Positions 40,177 through 48,843 of a DNA stretch of 64,000 nt are shown here, one piece after another. Position numbers and translations under genes: made by a program. Source of the stretch: Burkholderiales bacterium (GTDB lineage: Bacteria; Pseudomonadota; Gammaproteobacteria; Burkholderiales; Burkholderiaceae_C); NCBI GenBank assembly GCA_021732385.1, contig JAKFVA010000006.1, forward strand, positions 1 through 64,000. The letters are read 5' to 3'. The notes beneath the pieces are model-generated. The model ran no database searches. It was not told the DNA's origin and saw only the letters and a list, made by a program, of their open reading frames with translations. Each line of letters opens with the position of its first letter. Position 1 is the stretch's first letter.

Positions 40177-41348
40177 CTGTCTTCGCTGACACGTGCCCGT
40201 TGGCCATAACCCACACTGCGGCTGTCCATAGCCACGGTTTTAATCAGCGCCCAAATCGGCAACCCGACCTGTAAATTCAACCTCCGGGCACTTTCTTGCG
40301 TAACCAAGGCGCGTATTACGCTGATGCCGCTTTCTGCCGCCGTGGTGCGCAGCGCCACACTTACATCCACATAAGGGCCGTCACGCACATGTAACGCCGT
40401 AATGCAACCCGGCAAGCGGTTGCTGATGGAGATGCCGTGCGGCTCGGTTAGCGCCAGCGACACGTCGCGCGCCCGCACGCGCACCCGCAGACTTTGGCCG
40501 GGCAGGTGATCTGTCAGTGGCACCAGCAATTGCCCACCGGCAAAGCCCAGCGTGGTCTGCTGTTGGGTGGCATCGTGGCGCATCACACGGCAGTCGAGCA
40601 CCGAACCGGCCTCAAAGCGGCCCAGCAGCGGGCCCAGCTCAGCGTCGGCAATCACATCCAGCAGCGGGCCGCTGCGCACCACTTTGCCATGGTCCAGCAG
40701 CAACAGGTGATCGGCCAGGGCAATTACTTCATCGAGCGCATGACTCACATACACGATTGGAATTTGGTAATGCGCAGGCAATTGGGCGATATAGGGCAGC
40801 AGCTCGGCTTTACGGGCGGCATCCAGCGCCGCCAGGGGCTCGTCCATTAACAGCAGACGTGGGCTAGTGGCGAGCGCACGCGCTATTGCCACACGTTGGC
40901 GCTCGCCGCCCGACAAATCGCCCGGCCGGCGAGTCAGCAAGGCGCCAATGCCCAACAACTCAATTGCCTGCTCCAGCGCAACCCGGCGCTGCGTCATTGG
41001 CACGCGACGCAATCCATAGTCCAGGTTTTGCTGCACCGACAAATGCGCCAGCAAGCTTGCCTCCTGAAATACATAGCCCAAAGCACGCTGGTGTGTGGGC
41101 ACACAAACCCGCTCGTCTTGCCAGACCACGCCATTGACTGACAAACGCGCGCCCTCCACCTGCTGTAAACCGGCCATGCAGCGCAGTAGCGTGGTTTTGC
41201 CTGAGCCAGAGCGGCCAAACAATGCGCTGATCCCGTAGCCCGGCAAATTCAGTGGCACATCGAGGCTAAAGCCGGGCCAATTGAGTTTGAAAAACCCTGT
41301 CACCGCTTCGCAAGTGGCACGGTCATGGCTCATCGCGTCCGCGCTCAT
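40173..41348 (-). CDS. modC: Molybdate ABC transporter ATP-binding protein
   Basis: 391 residues. ABC ATPase in the first ~240 residues: Walker [13 protein letters not shown], signature [15 protein letters not shown], Walker [14 protein letters not shown] and H-loop VSHALDEV. The C-terminal ~140 residues hold a Mop/TOBE domain ([31 protein letters not shown]) that can sense molybdate and inhibit transport. The ATG overlaps the modB stop by four bases (ATGA). Last gene of modABC. Confidence 0.95.
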   Translation of the reverse strand: MSADAMSHDRATCEAVTGFFKLNWPGFSLDVPLNLPGYGISALFGRSGSGKTTLLRCMAGLQQVEGARLSVNGVVWQDERVCVPTHQRALGYVFQEASLLAHLSVQQNLDYGLRRVPMTQRRVALEQAIELLGIGALLTRRPGDLSGGERQRVAIARALATSPRLLLMDEPLAALDAARKAELLPYIAQLPAHYQIPIVYVSHALDEVIALADHLLLLDHGKVVRSGPLLDVIADAELGPLLGRFEAGSVLDCRVMRHDATQQQTTLGFAGGQLLVPLTDHLPGQSLRVRVRARDVSLALTEPHGISISNRLPGCITALHVRDGPYVDVSVALRTTAAESGISVIRALVTQESARRLNLQVGLPIWALIKTVAMDSRSVGYGQRARVSEDS

Positions 41349-42025
41349 GGTGTGGGATGGTTGAACCGGCGATTCAAAGTGTAGAGTGCCAGCAGCGTCA
41401 CAAAGGCAAACGCTACCAGCACGGCAGCAAGGCCATGGGCCTGCATATATTCCAGTGCCTCCACGTGGTCATAAATTTGCACCGAGACCACACGGGTTTT
41501 GCCTTCGATATTTCCGCCAATCATCAGCACCACGCCAAATTCCCCCACCGTGTGCGCAAAGCCCAAAATGGCCGCCGTAACAAATCCGGGCCGCGCCAGC
41601 GGCAAGGCAATGCTGAAAAATCGATCCCACTGGCCAGCACGCAAGGTTGCCGCCACTTCAAACGGCCGCTGGCCAATCGCCTCAAACGCGTTTTGCACCG
41701 GCTGCACCACAAACGGCATTGAATAAAACACCGAGGCCACCACCAGCCCCCAGAACGTGAACGGTAGATTGCCCATGCCCAGCCATTGGGTGAATTGCCC
41801 AACTGGGCCATTGGGCCCCATCGCCAACAACAAATAAAAACCCAGTACGGTCGGCGGCAAAACCAGCGGCAAGGCCACCACAGCGGCCACCACAGGCTTG
41901 TAGCGCGAGCGGGTTTGCGACAACCACCAAGCGATAGGCGTGCCCAGAAACAGCAACAGTAGGGTGGTGGTGGCGGCCAGCCGCAAAGTCAGCCAGACGG
42001 CATTCAGGTCGGCTGCGCTCAGCAT
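41345..42025 (-). CDS. modB: Molybdate ABC transporter permease
   Basis: 226 residues with five to six helices and the ABC permease EAA-type loop ([25 protein letters not shown]). [26 protein letters not shown] opens the protein, and [19 protein letters not shown] and [13 protein letters not shown] are typical of ModB. It lies 12 bases after modA and overlaps modC by four bases. Forms the membrane channel with ModC. Confidence 0.95.
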   Translation of the reverse strand: MLSAADLNAVWLTLRLAATTTLLLLFLGTPIAWWLSQTRSRYKPVVAAVVALPLVLPPTVLGFYLLLAMGPNGPVGQFTQWLGMGNLPFTFWGLVVASVFYSMPFVVQPVQNAFEAIGQRPFEVAATLRAGQWDRFFSIALPLARPGFVTAAILGFAHTVGEFGVVLMIGGNIEGKTRVVSVQIYDHVEALEYMQAHGLAAVLVAFAFVTLLALYTLNRRFNHPTP

Positions 42026-42037
42026 GGCCAGGCTTTT

Positions 42038-42784
42038 TTAAAGTGCATAGCCGTAAGACAAAATAATTGCCCGTGCCGCCTCTGATTTAATAAATTTCAG
42101 CAATTCCTTTGCTGCCGGATTAGTCCGGCCCTTATTCAAAATCACCATGTCTTGGCGGATTGGACTGTACAAATTGTCGGGCACCACCCAAGCTGAACCG
42201 CTTTTGATCTGGCCGTTTTCCTGCACCTGCGACAGCGCTACAAAGCCCAGATCGGCATTGCCAGTAGCGACAAACTGGTAGGCCTGCGCAATGTTCTCAC
42301 CTTGCACAAGTTTGGGTTCAATGGCGGCCAGCAAATCCAGGCTTTTCAGAGTCTGGATGGCGGCAGCGCCATAAGGTGCTAGCTTGGGCGCGGCAATTGA
42401 CAGGTATTTGAAGTTGCCCTTCTTCAACACCTCTACTTGGCCATCAATCACATCCACCTTGCTTGACCACAGCACTAACTTGCCAAAAGCATACGTTATG
42501 CGGGTACCCGCCACTGCCAGCCCCTCGCGCTCCATGCGAGCCGGCGTTTCGTCGTCAGCAGACAGCAGCAGTTCAAACGGCGCGCCGTTGCTAATTTGCG
42601 CGTAAAACTTGCCAGTGGAACCAAAGCTCAGTTTGGCTTGATGACCCGTCGCCTTTTCAAATTCGGCGGCAATCACCTTCATGGGCGCTGTGAAGTTCGC
42701 CGCGACCGCTACGTGCACCTCACCCGCCTGTGCCGGGATCACGCAAAACAGCATTAGCAAACCCACAACGCTTGTTTTTCTCAT
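42038..42784 (-). CDS. modA: Molybdate-binding periplasmic protein
   Basis: 248 residues with a signal peptide (VVGLLMLFCVIPAQAG). The mature start EVHVAVAANFTAPMKVIAAEF and the downstream SFGSTGKFYAQISNGAPFELLLSAD hold the oxyanion-binding loops of ModA, and GENIAQAYQFVATGNADLGFVALSQV is the second-lobe signature. The ATG at 42784 is chosen because AGAGG lies eight bases upstream; a GTG at 42793 would leave no ribosome site. First gene of modABC, with a ModE box at the ribosome-binding region. Confidence 0.95.
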   Translation of the reverse strand: MRKTSVVGLLMLFCVIPAQAGEVHVAVAANFTAPMKVIAAEFEKATGHQAKLSFGSTGKFYAQISNGAPFELLLSADDETPARMEREGLAVAGTRITYAFGKLVLWSSKVDVIDGQVEVLKKGNFKYLSIAAPKLAPYGAAAIQTLKSLDLLAAIEPKLVQGENIAQAYQFVATGNADLGFVALSQVQENGQIKSGSAWVVPDNLYSPIRQDMVILNKGRTNPAAKELLKFIKSEAARAIILSYGYAL

Positions 42785-42793
42785 CCGCAGCAC

Positions 42794-42819
42794 CTCTATA
42801 TAGACAAGTATATAGCGAT
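42794..42819 (-). promoter_or_regulatory. ModE operator upstream of modA
   Basis: On the minus strand ATCGCTATATA, six spacer bases, TATATAG forms an inverted repeat (CTATATA at 42796-42802 and TATATAG at 42809-42815 on the plus strand) matching the known ModE box ATCG-TATATA-N6-TATATAACGAT. It overlaps the AGAGG ribosome site of modA, so bound ModE could block initiation at the promoter or immediately downstream. The cognate regulator gene is at 39370. Confidence 0.8.
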
Positions 42820-42891
42820 GATAGCAACGTTTGGGTTATCTATTCAGCACATACGCCGAAGTCAACAACGCCGAACACCATCAAGCGCCAC

Positions 42892-42909
42892 GCGCATAAA
42901 GTTATGCGC
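42892..42909. promoter_or_regulatory. Perfect inverted repeat in the modA/pckG divergent spacer
   Basis: GCGCATAA-AG-TTATGCGC, eight-base arms around a two-base centre. It lies in the 388-base spacer between the modA and pckG starts, 264 bases from pckG and 107 from modA. A second imperfect hairpin (CCCTTG...CAAGGG) lies at about 42919-42937. The symmetry fits a dimeric regulator site, but I recognise no specific family. The rest of the spacer (42940-43170) holds no convincing gene. Confidence 0.35.
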
Positions 42910-43172
42910 CTTTTGCATGCCCTTGCAATCCAAGGGGTTCTGCACTTTCATAAAATTGTCATGCCTTGGCCGACTTGCGGAACCAGTGGCTGCCTTACCA
43001 GGTGGCTGGTGTTTCGCGCTGTAGTTCCATCCCACGCAGCCCCGCCGCCGACCGAGACCACCGCAATTGCCCAGTGGAATTTCGGCAGGTGTCTCGCGTG
43101 CAGTGCCGATTGTCCCGGCACACCAACCGACGCCTCCTGAAATTGCATTTTTTAACTTCAGGAGCGACTCGT

Positions 43173-45035
43173 ATGAACCAACCCGCCATGCAGGGACTTA
43201 ACCTTGGCACCCCGAGCTATGTCAAAAATGCCCGCCTGATTGCCTGGGTGGCCGACATGGCCGCCCTGTGCAAACCCGACAGCATTTACTGGTGCGACGG
43301 CAGCCAGGAAGAATACGATCGCTTATGCCAGCAACTGGTCGACGCAGGCACCTTCAAAAAGCTCAACGCCGCAAAACGCCCCAACTCGTTTCTGGCCTGT
43401 TCCGACCCAACCGATGTGGCACGCGTGGAAGACCGCACTTACATCTGCAGCGAAAAGAAGGAAAACGCCGGTCCCACCAACAACTGGATGGCGCCGGCTG
43501 AAATGCGCGCCACCTTACAGCCACTGTTCGACGGCTGCATGAAAGGCCGCACGATGTATGTCGTGCCGTTCTCCATGGGCCCGCTGGGCAGCCCGATTGC
43601 GCACATTGGCATTGAGCTGTCTGACAGCCCTTATGTGGCGGTCAACATGCGCATCATGACGCGCATGGGCAAGGCCGTGTACGACGTGCTGGGCGATGGC
43701 CTGGACGGCAAGGGCGAGTTTGTACCCTGCGTGCACACCGTGGGCGCGCCGCTACAGGCCGGCCAGGCTGACGTGCAGTGGCCGTGCAATAAAACCAAGT
43801 ACATCGTGCACTACCCCGAAACGCGCGAAATCTGGAGCTACGGCTCGGGCTACGGCGGCAACGCGTTGCTGGGCAAGAAATGCTTTGCGCTGCGCATAGC
43901 CTCCACGATGGGACAAAGCGAAGGCTGGCTGGCTGAGCACATGCTCATTCTTGGCGTGACCAATCCGCAAGGCAAAAAGTACCACGTGGCAGCCGCTTTC
44001 CCTAGCGCCTGCGGCAAAACCAATTTCGCCATGCTGATTCCACCGGCTGGCTTTGAGGGATGGAAGGTCACCACGATCGGCGATGACATCGCCTGGATCA
44101 AGCCACAGGCCAACGGCAAGCTGCACGCCATCAACCCCGAAGCGGGTTATTTTGGCGTTGCCCCCGGCACCAACCAGCTCACCAACCCCAACTGCATGGC
44201 CAGCCTGAATGAAAACGCCATCTTCACCAACGTCGCGCTAACCGACGATGGCGATGTCTGGTGGGAAGGCATGAGCGAGCCGCCTGCGCATTGCATCGAC
44301 TGGCAAGGCAAGGACTGGACGCCCGCCGTTGCCAAGGCAACCGGTGCCAAGGCAGCCCACCCCAATGCCCGCTTTACCGTGGCCGCTACCAACAACCCCG
44401 CACTCGATTCCGCCTGGGACGACCCCGCGGGCGTGCCGATTGACGCCTTTATTTTTGGCGGCCGCCGCTCCACCACCGTGCCATTGGTCACGCAGGCGCG
44501 CAATTGGACGGAGGGCGTCTACATGGCTGCCACCATGGGCTCGGAAACCACCGCAGCCGCCACCAGCGCCGCCGGTGTGGTGCGGCGCGACCCGTTTGCC
44601 ATGCTGCCCTTCATTGGCTACAACATGAGCGACTATTTCCAGCACTGGCTGAATCTGGGCAAAAAACTCGAGGCCACAGGCGCCAAGCTGCCCGGCATCT
44701 TCTGCGTCAACTGGTTTCGCAAGGGCGAAGACGGCCAGTTTGTCTGGCCCGGCTACGGCGAGAACATGCGCGTGCTCAAGTGGATGATTGACCGCCTTGA
44801 GAACCGCGCACCCGGTAAGGAGCATGTGTTTGGTGTTAGCCCCAGTTACAACGAGCTGACCTGGACCGGCCTGCAATTTACGCCCGAGCAGTTCAACACC
44901 GTCACCAGCATCGACAAAGCCGCCTGGCAAGCCGAGCTCAAACTGCATGCCGAGTTGTTTGAGCAGCTTGCCCACCACTTGCCAACCGAAATGAGCGCCA
45001 CCAAAGCGCAGATTGAGCAGCGCCTGGCCGCCTGA
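43173..45035 (+). CDS. pckG: Phosphoenolpyruvate carboxykinase (GTP)
   Basis: 620 residues, the GTP-dependent class. The P-loop [13 protein letters not shown] binds nucleotide; [22 protein letters not shown] and [13 protein letters not shown] form the substrate site; the C-terminal [25 protein letters not shown] is conserved. It converts oxaloacetate and GTP to PEP, the entry step of gluconeogenesis from organic acids. The ATG at 43173 follows AGGAG by nine bases; the longer upstream frame is unconserved. Monocistronic, closed by the terminator at 45079. Confidence 0.97.
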   Translation: MNQPAMQGLNLGTPSYVKNARLIAWVADMAALCKPDSIYWCDGSQEEYDRLCQQLVDAGTFKKLNAAKRPNSFLACSDPTDVARVEDRTYICSEKKENAGPTNNWMAPAEMRATLQPLFDGCMKGRTMYVVPFSMGPLGSPIAHIGIELSDSPYVAVNMRIMTRMGKAVYDVLGDGLDGKGEFVPCVHTVGAPLQAGQADVQWPCNKTKYIVHYPETREIWSYGSGYGGNALLGKKCFALRIASTMGQSEGWLAEHMLILGVTNPQGKKYHVAAAFPSACGKTNFAMLIPPAGFEGWKVTTIGDDIAWIKPQANGKLHAINPEAGYFGVAPGTNQLTNPNCMASLNENAIFTNVALTDDGDVWWEGMSEPPAHCIDWQGKDWTPAVAKATGAKAAHPNARFTVAATNNPALDSAWDDPAGVPIDAFIFGGRRSTTVPLVTQARNWTEGVYMAATMGSETTAAATSAAGVVRRDPFAMLPFIGYNMSDYFQHWLNLGKKLEATGAKLPGIFCVNWFRKGEDGQFVWPGYGENMRVLKWMIDRLENRAPGKEHVFGVSPSYNELTWTGLQFTPEQFNTVTSIDKAAWQAELKLHAELFEQLAHHLPTEMSATKAQIEQRLAA

Positions 45036-45078
45036 TTTTGAGCTGGCTCGCCGCAGGCCACAGCCTGCGCAAAGCAAC

Positions 45079-45115
45079 AAAAAAGCCCTGGGGCAAAACC
45101 GCAGGGCTTTTTTTT
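45079..45115 (+). terminator. Rho-independent terminator after pckG
   Basis: AAAAAAGCCCTG, then GGGCAAAACC, then CAGGGC followed by eight T. The stem GCCCTG/CAGGGC lies about 45 bases past the pckG stop. The mirrored A-run means it could also work weakly for the small minus-strand frame at 45146. Confidence 0.88.
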
Positions 45116-45145
45116 ATGGCGCTGCCTTTGTTGGGCAACGGCAAA

Positions 45146-45388
45146 TTAGCGCACCACGCTTAGCATGGCCAGCGCACCGGCGCGCAATTGCCTGGCTTGC
45201 GCTGGGCTGCGGCCCGCCATGGCATTGGCCTGCTCCATCAAGCCGGCTGATGGGTAGCTAATTGCATCAGCCCGATGGGCCCCCGTACCAAAGCCTGGGA
45301 CCAAAGGGTCCGCAAAGAAGGTGGGCACACTAGTTAAATTGCCGTTCAAGGTGGGGCTAATCTGGGCCAGAATGCGGGTCATGTTCAT
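45146..45388 (-). CDS. Small hypothetical protein
   Basis: 80 residues from an ATG at 45388 (MNMTRILAQISPTLNG). The sequence is polar/small-residue rich with an Ala/Arg-rich C-terminus (AMAGRSPAQARQLRAGALAMLSVVR), without signal peptide, helix or recognised domain. It fills an otherwise empty stretch between the pckG terminator and a metallophosphoesterase. The weak ribosome site leaves it uncertain whether it is translated. I assign no function. Confidence 0.4.
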   Translation of the reverse strand: MNMTRILAQISPTLNGNLTSVPTFFADPLVPGFGTGAHRADAISYPSAGLMEQANAMAGRSPAQARQLRAGALAMLSVVR

Positions 45389-45539
45389 AGGTAATCGGTT
45401 TGTTGAGGTCACCCATTCTAAGGGTTTACCCTAGATTTTGCCAGTCTGCTCCTACGGCCCTGCTTTTTCTGCGCTATTGAGGCGTTTGGGCAACCCGCCG
45501 TGCACCAGAGCTGGCCCTCTTTTTTGATTTGCCCAATCC

Positions 45540-46379
45540 GTGAAAATCCAGCTCCTGTCTGACCTGCACCTTGAAACCCACCCCGATTTTGTGCCTTGCC
45601 CAGCGCCCGGCGCTGACGTACTGGTACTGGCAGGTGATATTGGCTCTTACCAGACTCGCTCGCGCCTGCAAGATGCCGACTTTGGCCTGGCGCGCTTTTC
45701 ACCGCTGTCTTTAGCCGAAGGCGGCGCGGCCTGGCCGACCCCCGTGATTTACATCCCCGGCAACCACGAGTACGACGCGCTCGACTTTGACGCCACGCAC
45801 GCCCGCCTGCGCGCCACCTGCGCGCGGCTGGGCCTGATCTGGCTGGAGCGCGAGGTGCTGGTGATGGGGGGCGTGCGCTTTATTGGCACCACGCTGTGGA
45901 GCGATTTTGACGTGCTGGCCCCCAGCCACAGCCGCGCGCCCAACGCCCTGGCGCAGCAGCTCAAGGCGCGGGAAAAAGCCTTTCGCGCAGCCAATTTTTA
46001 CCTGCGCACCACTGGCGGTACACGCCATGGCGCGCCTTTGATGGCGGCCCAGGTGCGCGAGCTGGCGCTGGCCTGCCAGGGCTGGCTGCGCCAGGCGCTA
46101 GCCGAGCCGTTTGCCGGCCCCACCGTGGTGGTGACACACTTTGCCCCCAGCCTCGCCAGCGCCGACCCGCGTTATGGCCTGCACCCCGGCACCGCCGGTT
46201 TTTGCAATGCGCTGGACGATTTGTTGCCGCTAGCCACCGCCTGGCTGCACGGCCACCTGCACTCGCCCAGCAGCTATGTGAAAAACGGCTGCCGAGTGGT
46301 CGCCAACCCCATGGGCTACGCCGACAAGGGTGAACAAGCTACTTTTAGGCCTGATTTATGTGTTGAAATTGTCACTTAA
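45540..46379 (+). CDS. Calcineurin-like metallophosphoesterase
   Basis: 279 residues from a GTG at 45540. The metal motifs run in order: SDLHLE (Asp8, His10), VLVLAGDIG, IYIPGNHEYD, a later VVTHFAPS and the C-terminal AWLHGHLHSP. These are the five calcineurin-type motifs of a dinuclear phosphoesterase. Substrate unknown; related small bacterial members hydrolyse phosphodiesters. Its 3' end meets the solo repeat end at 46386 and the convergent TetR gene. Confidence 0.88.
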   Translation: MKIQLLSDLHLETHPDFVPCPAPGADVLVLAGDIGSYQTRSRLQDADFGLARFSPLSLAEGGAAWPTPVIYIPGNHEYDALDFDATHARLRATCARLGLIWLEREVLVMGGVRFIGTTLWSDFDVLAPSHSRAPNALAQQLKAREKAFRAANFYLRTTGGTRHGAPLMAAQVRELALACQGWLRQALAEPFAGPTVVVTHFAPSLASADPRYGLHPGTAGFCNALDDLLPLATAWLHGHLHSPSSYVKNGCRVVANPMGYADKGEQATFRPDLCVEIVT

Positions 46380-46385
46380 ACCAAT

Positions 46386-46435
46386 CAAGTTGCGCGGGTA
46401 GCGCTATGGTTTTTTACTATGCTTTTAATAGCGAC
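46386..46435. repeat. Solo right end of the inverted-repeat element (copy C)
   Basis: GCGGGTAGCGCTAT, a T-rich loop (GGTTTTTTACTATGCTTTTA) and ATAGCG repeat the right arm of copies A and B; no left arm is present. Extended pairing of CGCGG with CCGCG lengthens the stem. It fills the 60-base gap between the metallophosphoesterase stop (46379) and the convergent TetR stop (46440). A bidirectional terminator role is plausible. Confidence 0.7.
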
Positions 46436-46439
46436 CGCG

Positions 46440-47060
46440 TCAACTCCGCGCATTTAGGCCATCGAAGCAGGTGCCCAGCACCATGTCGGCAATTTGCGCG
46501 TCGGTATGCTGACCACCAAGCTTGAGAAACTCCAGCACCGGGTCGCAGGCGCGGGCAAACAGGGTGTAGAGCACGGCAATGGCTGGCAGCTGCGGGTTGA
46601 TCTGACCAGCGCTTTGCGCCTGCTCGATCCAGCCGCCTAGCACGTCGCTGACCTCCAGCAAACCGTCCATGTAATCTTTGCTGGCCATCAAAACGGCGCG
46701 CAGACTGGAGTTGTGGCTGGGCAGTGTGGGCATGTCGCCGGCCAATTGCAGCTCCAGCGTCCAGCGCGTTACGCGCCGCAGCTTGTCCAGCGGTGCCAGC
46801 TCGGCGGGCACCGCTTTGACGAACGCCTGCGCCTGCCGCATCACGCCCACCATGGCGGCGGCGGCCAAATCCTCTTTGCTGGGAAAGTGCTTGTACAAGC
46901 TGGCCTTGGCTATGCCCACACCCGCGGCGACCTCGTCCACCGTCATGGCGTCAAAGCCTTTTTCACACAGCAGGCGGTGCACCGTGCGCACAATGGCGTC
47001 TTCACGCGTGCGCAGCATCTGCTTTTTAAACGACAGCTTGATGCTGCAACTCATATCCAT
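46440..47060 (-). CDS. TetR-family transcriptional regulator
   Basis: 206 residues. The N-terminal helix-turn-helix is clear: IVRTVHRLLCEKGFDAMTVDEVAAGVGIAKASLYKHFPSKEDLAAAAM (about 23-70). The C-terminal ligand domain ends in FARACDPVLEFLKLGG. The target is unknown. No divergent partner gene is adjacent, since the next gene upstream (M14 peptidase at 47148) lies on the same strand and ends before it. The start at 47060 is the first of two in-frame ATGs (47060 and 47054). Confidence 0.9.
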   Translation of the reverse strand: MDMSCSIKLSFKKQMLRTREDAIVRTVHRLLCEKGFDAMTVDEVAAGVGIAKASLYKHFPSKEDLAAAAMVGVMRQAQAFVKAVPAELAPLDKLRRVTRWTLELQLAGDMPTLPSHNSSLRAVLMASKDYMDGLLEVSDVLGGWIEQAQSAGQINPQLPAIAVLYTLFARACDPVLEFLKLGGQHTDAQIADMVLGTCFDGLNARS

Positions 47061-47147
47061 AGTTATATTCTAGCCAGATGGCTTGAAATGTAGATGGCCA
47101 GGCTGTTTTGTTACCGCCAGGTTGTGTTTGGTACGCTAGGTGTGATT

Positions 47148-48125
47148 TCAGGGTAGCGGTAGCGCATTTGCAGGCGCGGCCATCCCAGGCGCTGAAAGTG
47201 GACCGTTTGCAGGGTTGGCCGATGGCGTGAGCAGGCGCTCACTCATCCAGCGCAGCAAGTCTTGCCACATCTGGCGCATCTCGGCATTCAGCGGCGTGCG
47301 GGTGGCGTTGGGGAGTTCCACCGTCACCACCGGCACGCCCTGATGCAACCCACCATAATTGCCCAGCGAGCCTGGGAAAATACCCACTTGGTCGAGGTAC
47401 AGGCGGCCCAGCCGGGCGGGTGGTACCAGCTTGTCGCCCACCGGGCCGTCAAAGTCGAGCACGCCATACGGTGCGTGAATACTGACAATTAAATTGGGCT
47501 TGAAGCTGGCAATCTGCGCATGCAAAAAGGCCGACTCGGGCTCGCTTAGGGGCGCATTGCCGGGCCAGCGGCGCGGGTCTTTGCGGGTGCGCTTTTCCCA
47601 ATAATGGCGGGCGTCCTGCGCCCAATTGCGCGTGGGGAAATTGCGGTTCAGGTCAACCCCGCGCGCATTCACACGTTTGGGCGGACGCGCCAGCAGACCG
47701 TCGGGGTTGAGTACAGGTACAAAGCGCCAGTGCACGCGGTTCATGGGCAGTGTCATGGGCAACGCACTTGCAGCCGGCTGAGCAGCTCCCTGCAAAGCTT
47801 GCACCTGCGTCTGCGCCTGGCTGGCCTGGCCAATCCAGTGAAAGGCCAAGGCAGCAGACGACAGCTCATCGCCATGAATCGCGCCCACCACCAGCACCTT
47901 GAAAGCGGCACTGCCAACGGGCCCATCCAACACACTTTGCGGCAGCACATCGCGCCACCACAGGGGGCGGCCCTGAACCGAGCGGCCCAAGCCGGGTTGC
48001 AAGCCAGCAGCGTCGCATAGGGCCTGGCTCACATTGGGCAGGCGGCGGGCAAACTCGTCGCAAGGCGCTGCGGCATAAGCAGGCAATGCCAAACAAAGCA
48101 GGGCGGCAAGCCAAGCCGTTTTCAT
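47148..48125 (-). CDS. M14-family zinc carboxypeptidase, exported
   Basis: 325 residues with a signal peptide (AWLAALLCLALPAYAA). Zinc and substrate motifs of the M14 family are in place: VVGAIHGDELSS (His and Glu), VPVLNPDGL, RGVDLNRNFPTRNW, IVSIHAPYG (third ligand His) and VVTVELPNAT (catalytic Glu). This pattern resembles MpaA, which trims murein tripeptides, but the signal peptide suggests periplasmic action. The C-terminus is a Pro/Ala-rich tail. It is divergent from the flavin reductase across 131 bases. Confidence 0.86.
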   Translation of the reverse strand: MKTAWLAALLCLALPAYAAAPCDEFARRLPNVSQALCDAAGLQPGLGRSVQGRPLWWRDVLPQSVLDGPVGSAAFKVLVVGAIHGDELSSAALAFHWIGQASQAQTQVQALQGAAQPAASALPMTLPMNRVHWRFVPVLNPDGLLARPPKRVNARGVDLNRNFPTRNWAQDARHYWEKRTRKDPRRWPGNAPLSEPESAFLHAQIASFKPNLIVSIHAPYGVLDFDGPVGDKLVPPARLGRLYLDQVGIFPGSLGNYGGLHQGVPVVTVELPNATRTPLNAEMRQMWQDLLRWMSERLLTPSANPANGPLSAPGMAAPANALPLP

Positions 48126-48256
48126 GCAGCGGCATGCCCGCGCGAGCGCAGGGCAAAGAAGTGCAAGGACTCAGACTGGCGTGTTGGCATACATTTACCG
48201 GGGCGTGTCCCTGCTGCCACAGCGCCGCTGGGCGGGCTGTGGCAGACTGCGATGCC

Positions 48257-48811
48257 ATGCCAATCTCCGTACAAAATACCGTCGCTGCGCAAAGCAGCCT
48301 GTCCACCAGCACGCCCCCAGCGTTGACGGCGGCTTTTGGTGCAAGCGAATTCCGCGCCGCCCTGGGCATGTTTGCTACAGGGGTAACCATCGTCACTGCG
48401 TGTACACCGGACGGTCAATGGCTGGGACTTACCGCCAACTCGTTTAACTCGGTCTCGCTTTCGCCGCCTTTGGTGTTGTGGAGCCTGGCACAAAACGCCC
48501 GCTCGCTGGCTTTTTTCACCAGCAGCACACACTACGCCATCAACGTACTGGCGGCTGACCAAAAAGACCTGGCGCTGCGCTTTGCCAGCGCCGGCACGGA
48601 CCGCTTCAACGGCGTTGCCGCCCGCGAGGGCTTCTGCGGCGCACCGCTGATTGAAGGTGCAGCAGCGCATTTTGAGTGCGTCAACCGTAGCCGTTACGCA
48701 GAAGGTGACCATGTGATTTTTGTTGGCGCTGTTGCGCACTGTGCGCACCGCGCCAATGCCTCGCCGCTGCTGTTTCACGACGGGCAGTTCTACACCGAGC
48801 ATCCTTTGTAG
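48257..48811 (+). CDS. Flavin reductase-family FMN-binding protein
   Basis: 184 residues of the FMN-binding split barrel. FRAALGMFATGVTIVTACTPDGQWLGLTANSFNSVSLSPPLVLWSLAQNARS is the diagnostic N-terminal half, followed by YAINVLAADQKDLALRFA and the C-terminal HFECVNRSRYAEGDHVIFVGAVAHC. Such proteins reduce FMN with NAD(P)H to supply two-component monooxygenases; no partner oxygenase is adjacent. Start at 48257 (MPISVQNTVAAQ). It converges on the acetoacetyl-CoA synthetase gene with a 32-base gap. Confidence 0.9.
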   Translation: MPISVQNTVAAQSSLSTSTPPALTAAFGASEFRAALGMFATGVTIVTACTPDGQWLGLTANSFNSVSLSPPLVLWSLAQNARSLAFFTSSTHYAINVLAADQKDLALRFASAGTDRFNGVAAREGFCGAPLIEGAAAHFECVNRSRYAEGDHVIFVGAVAHCAHRANASPLLFHDGQFYTEHPL

Positions 48812-48843
48812 CCCCAGGCTCGGTATCGGCTGCTGCACACGCA

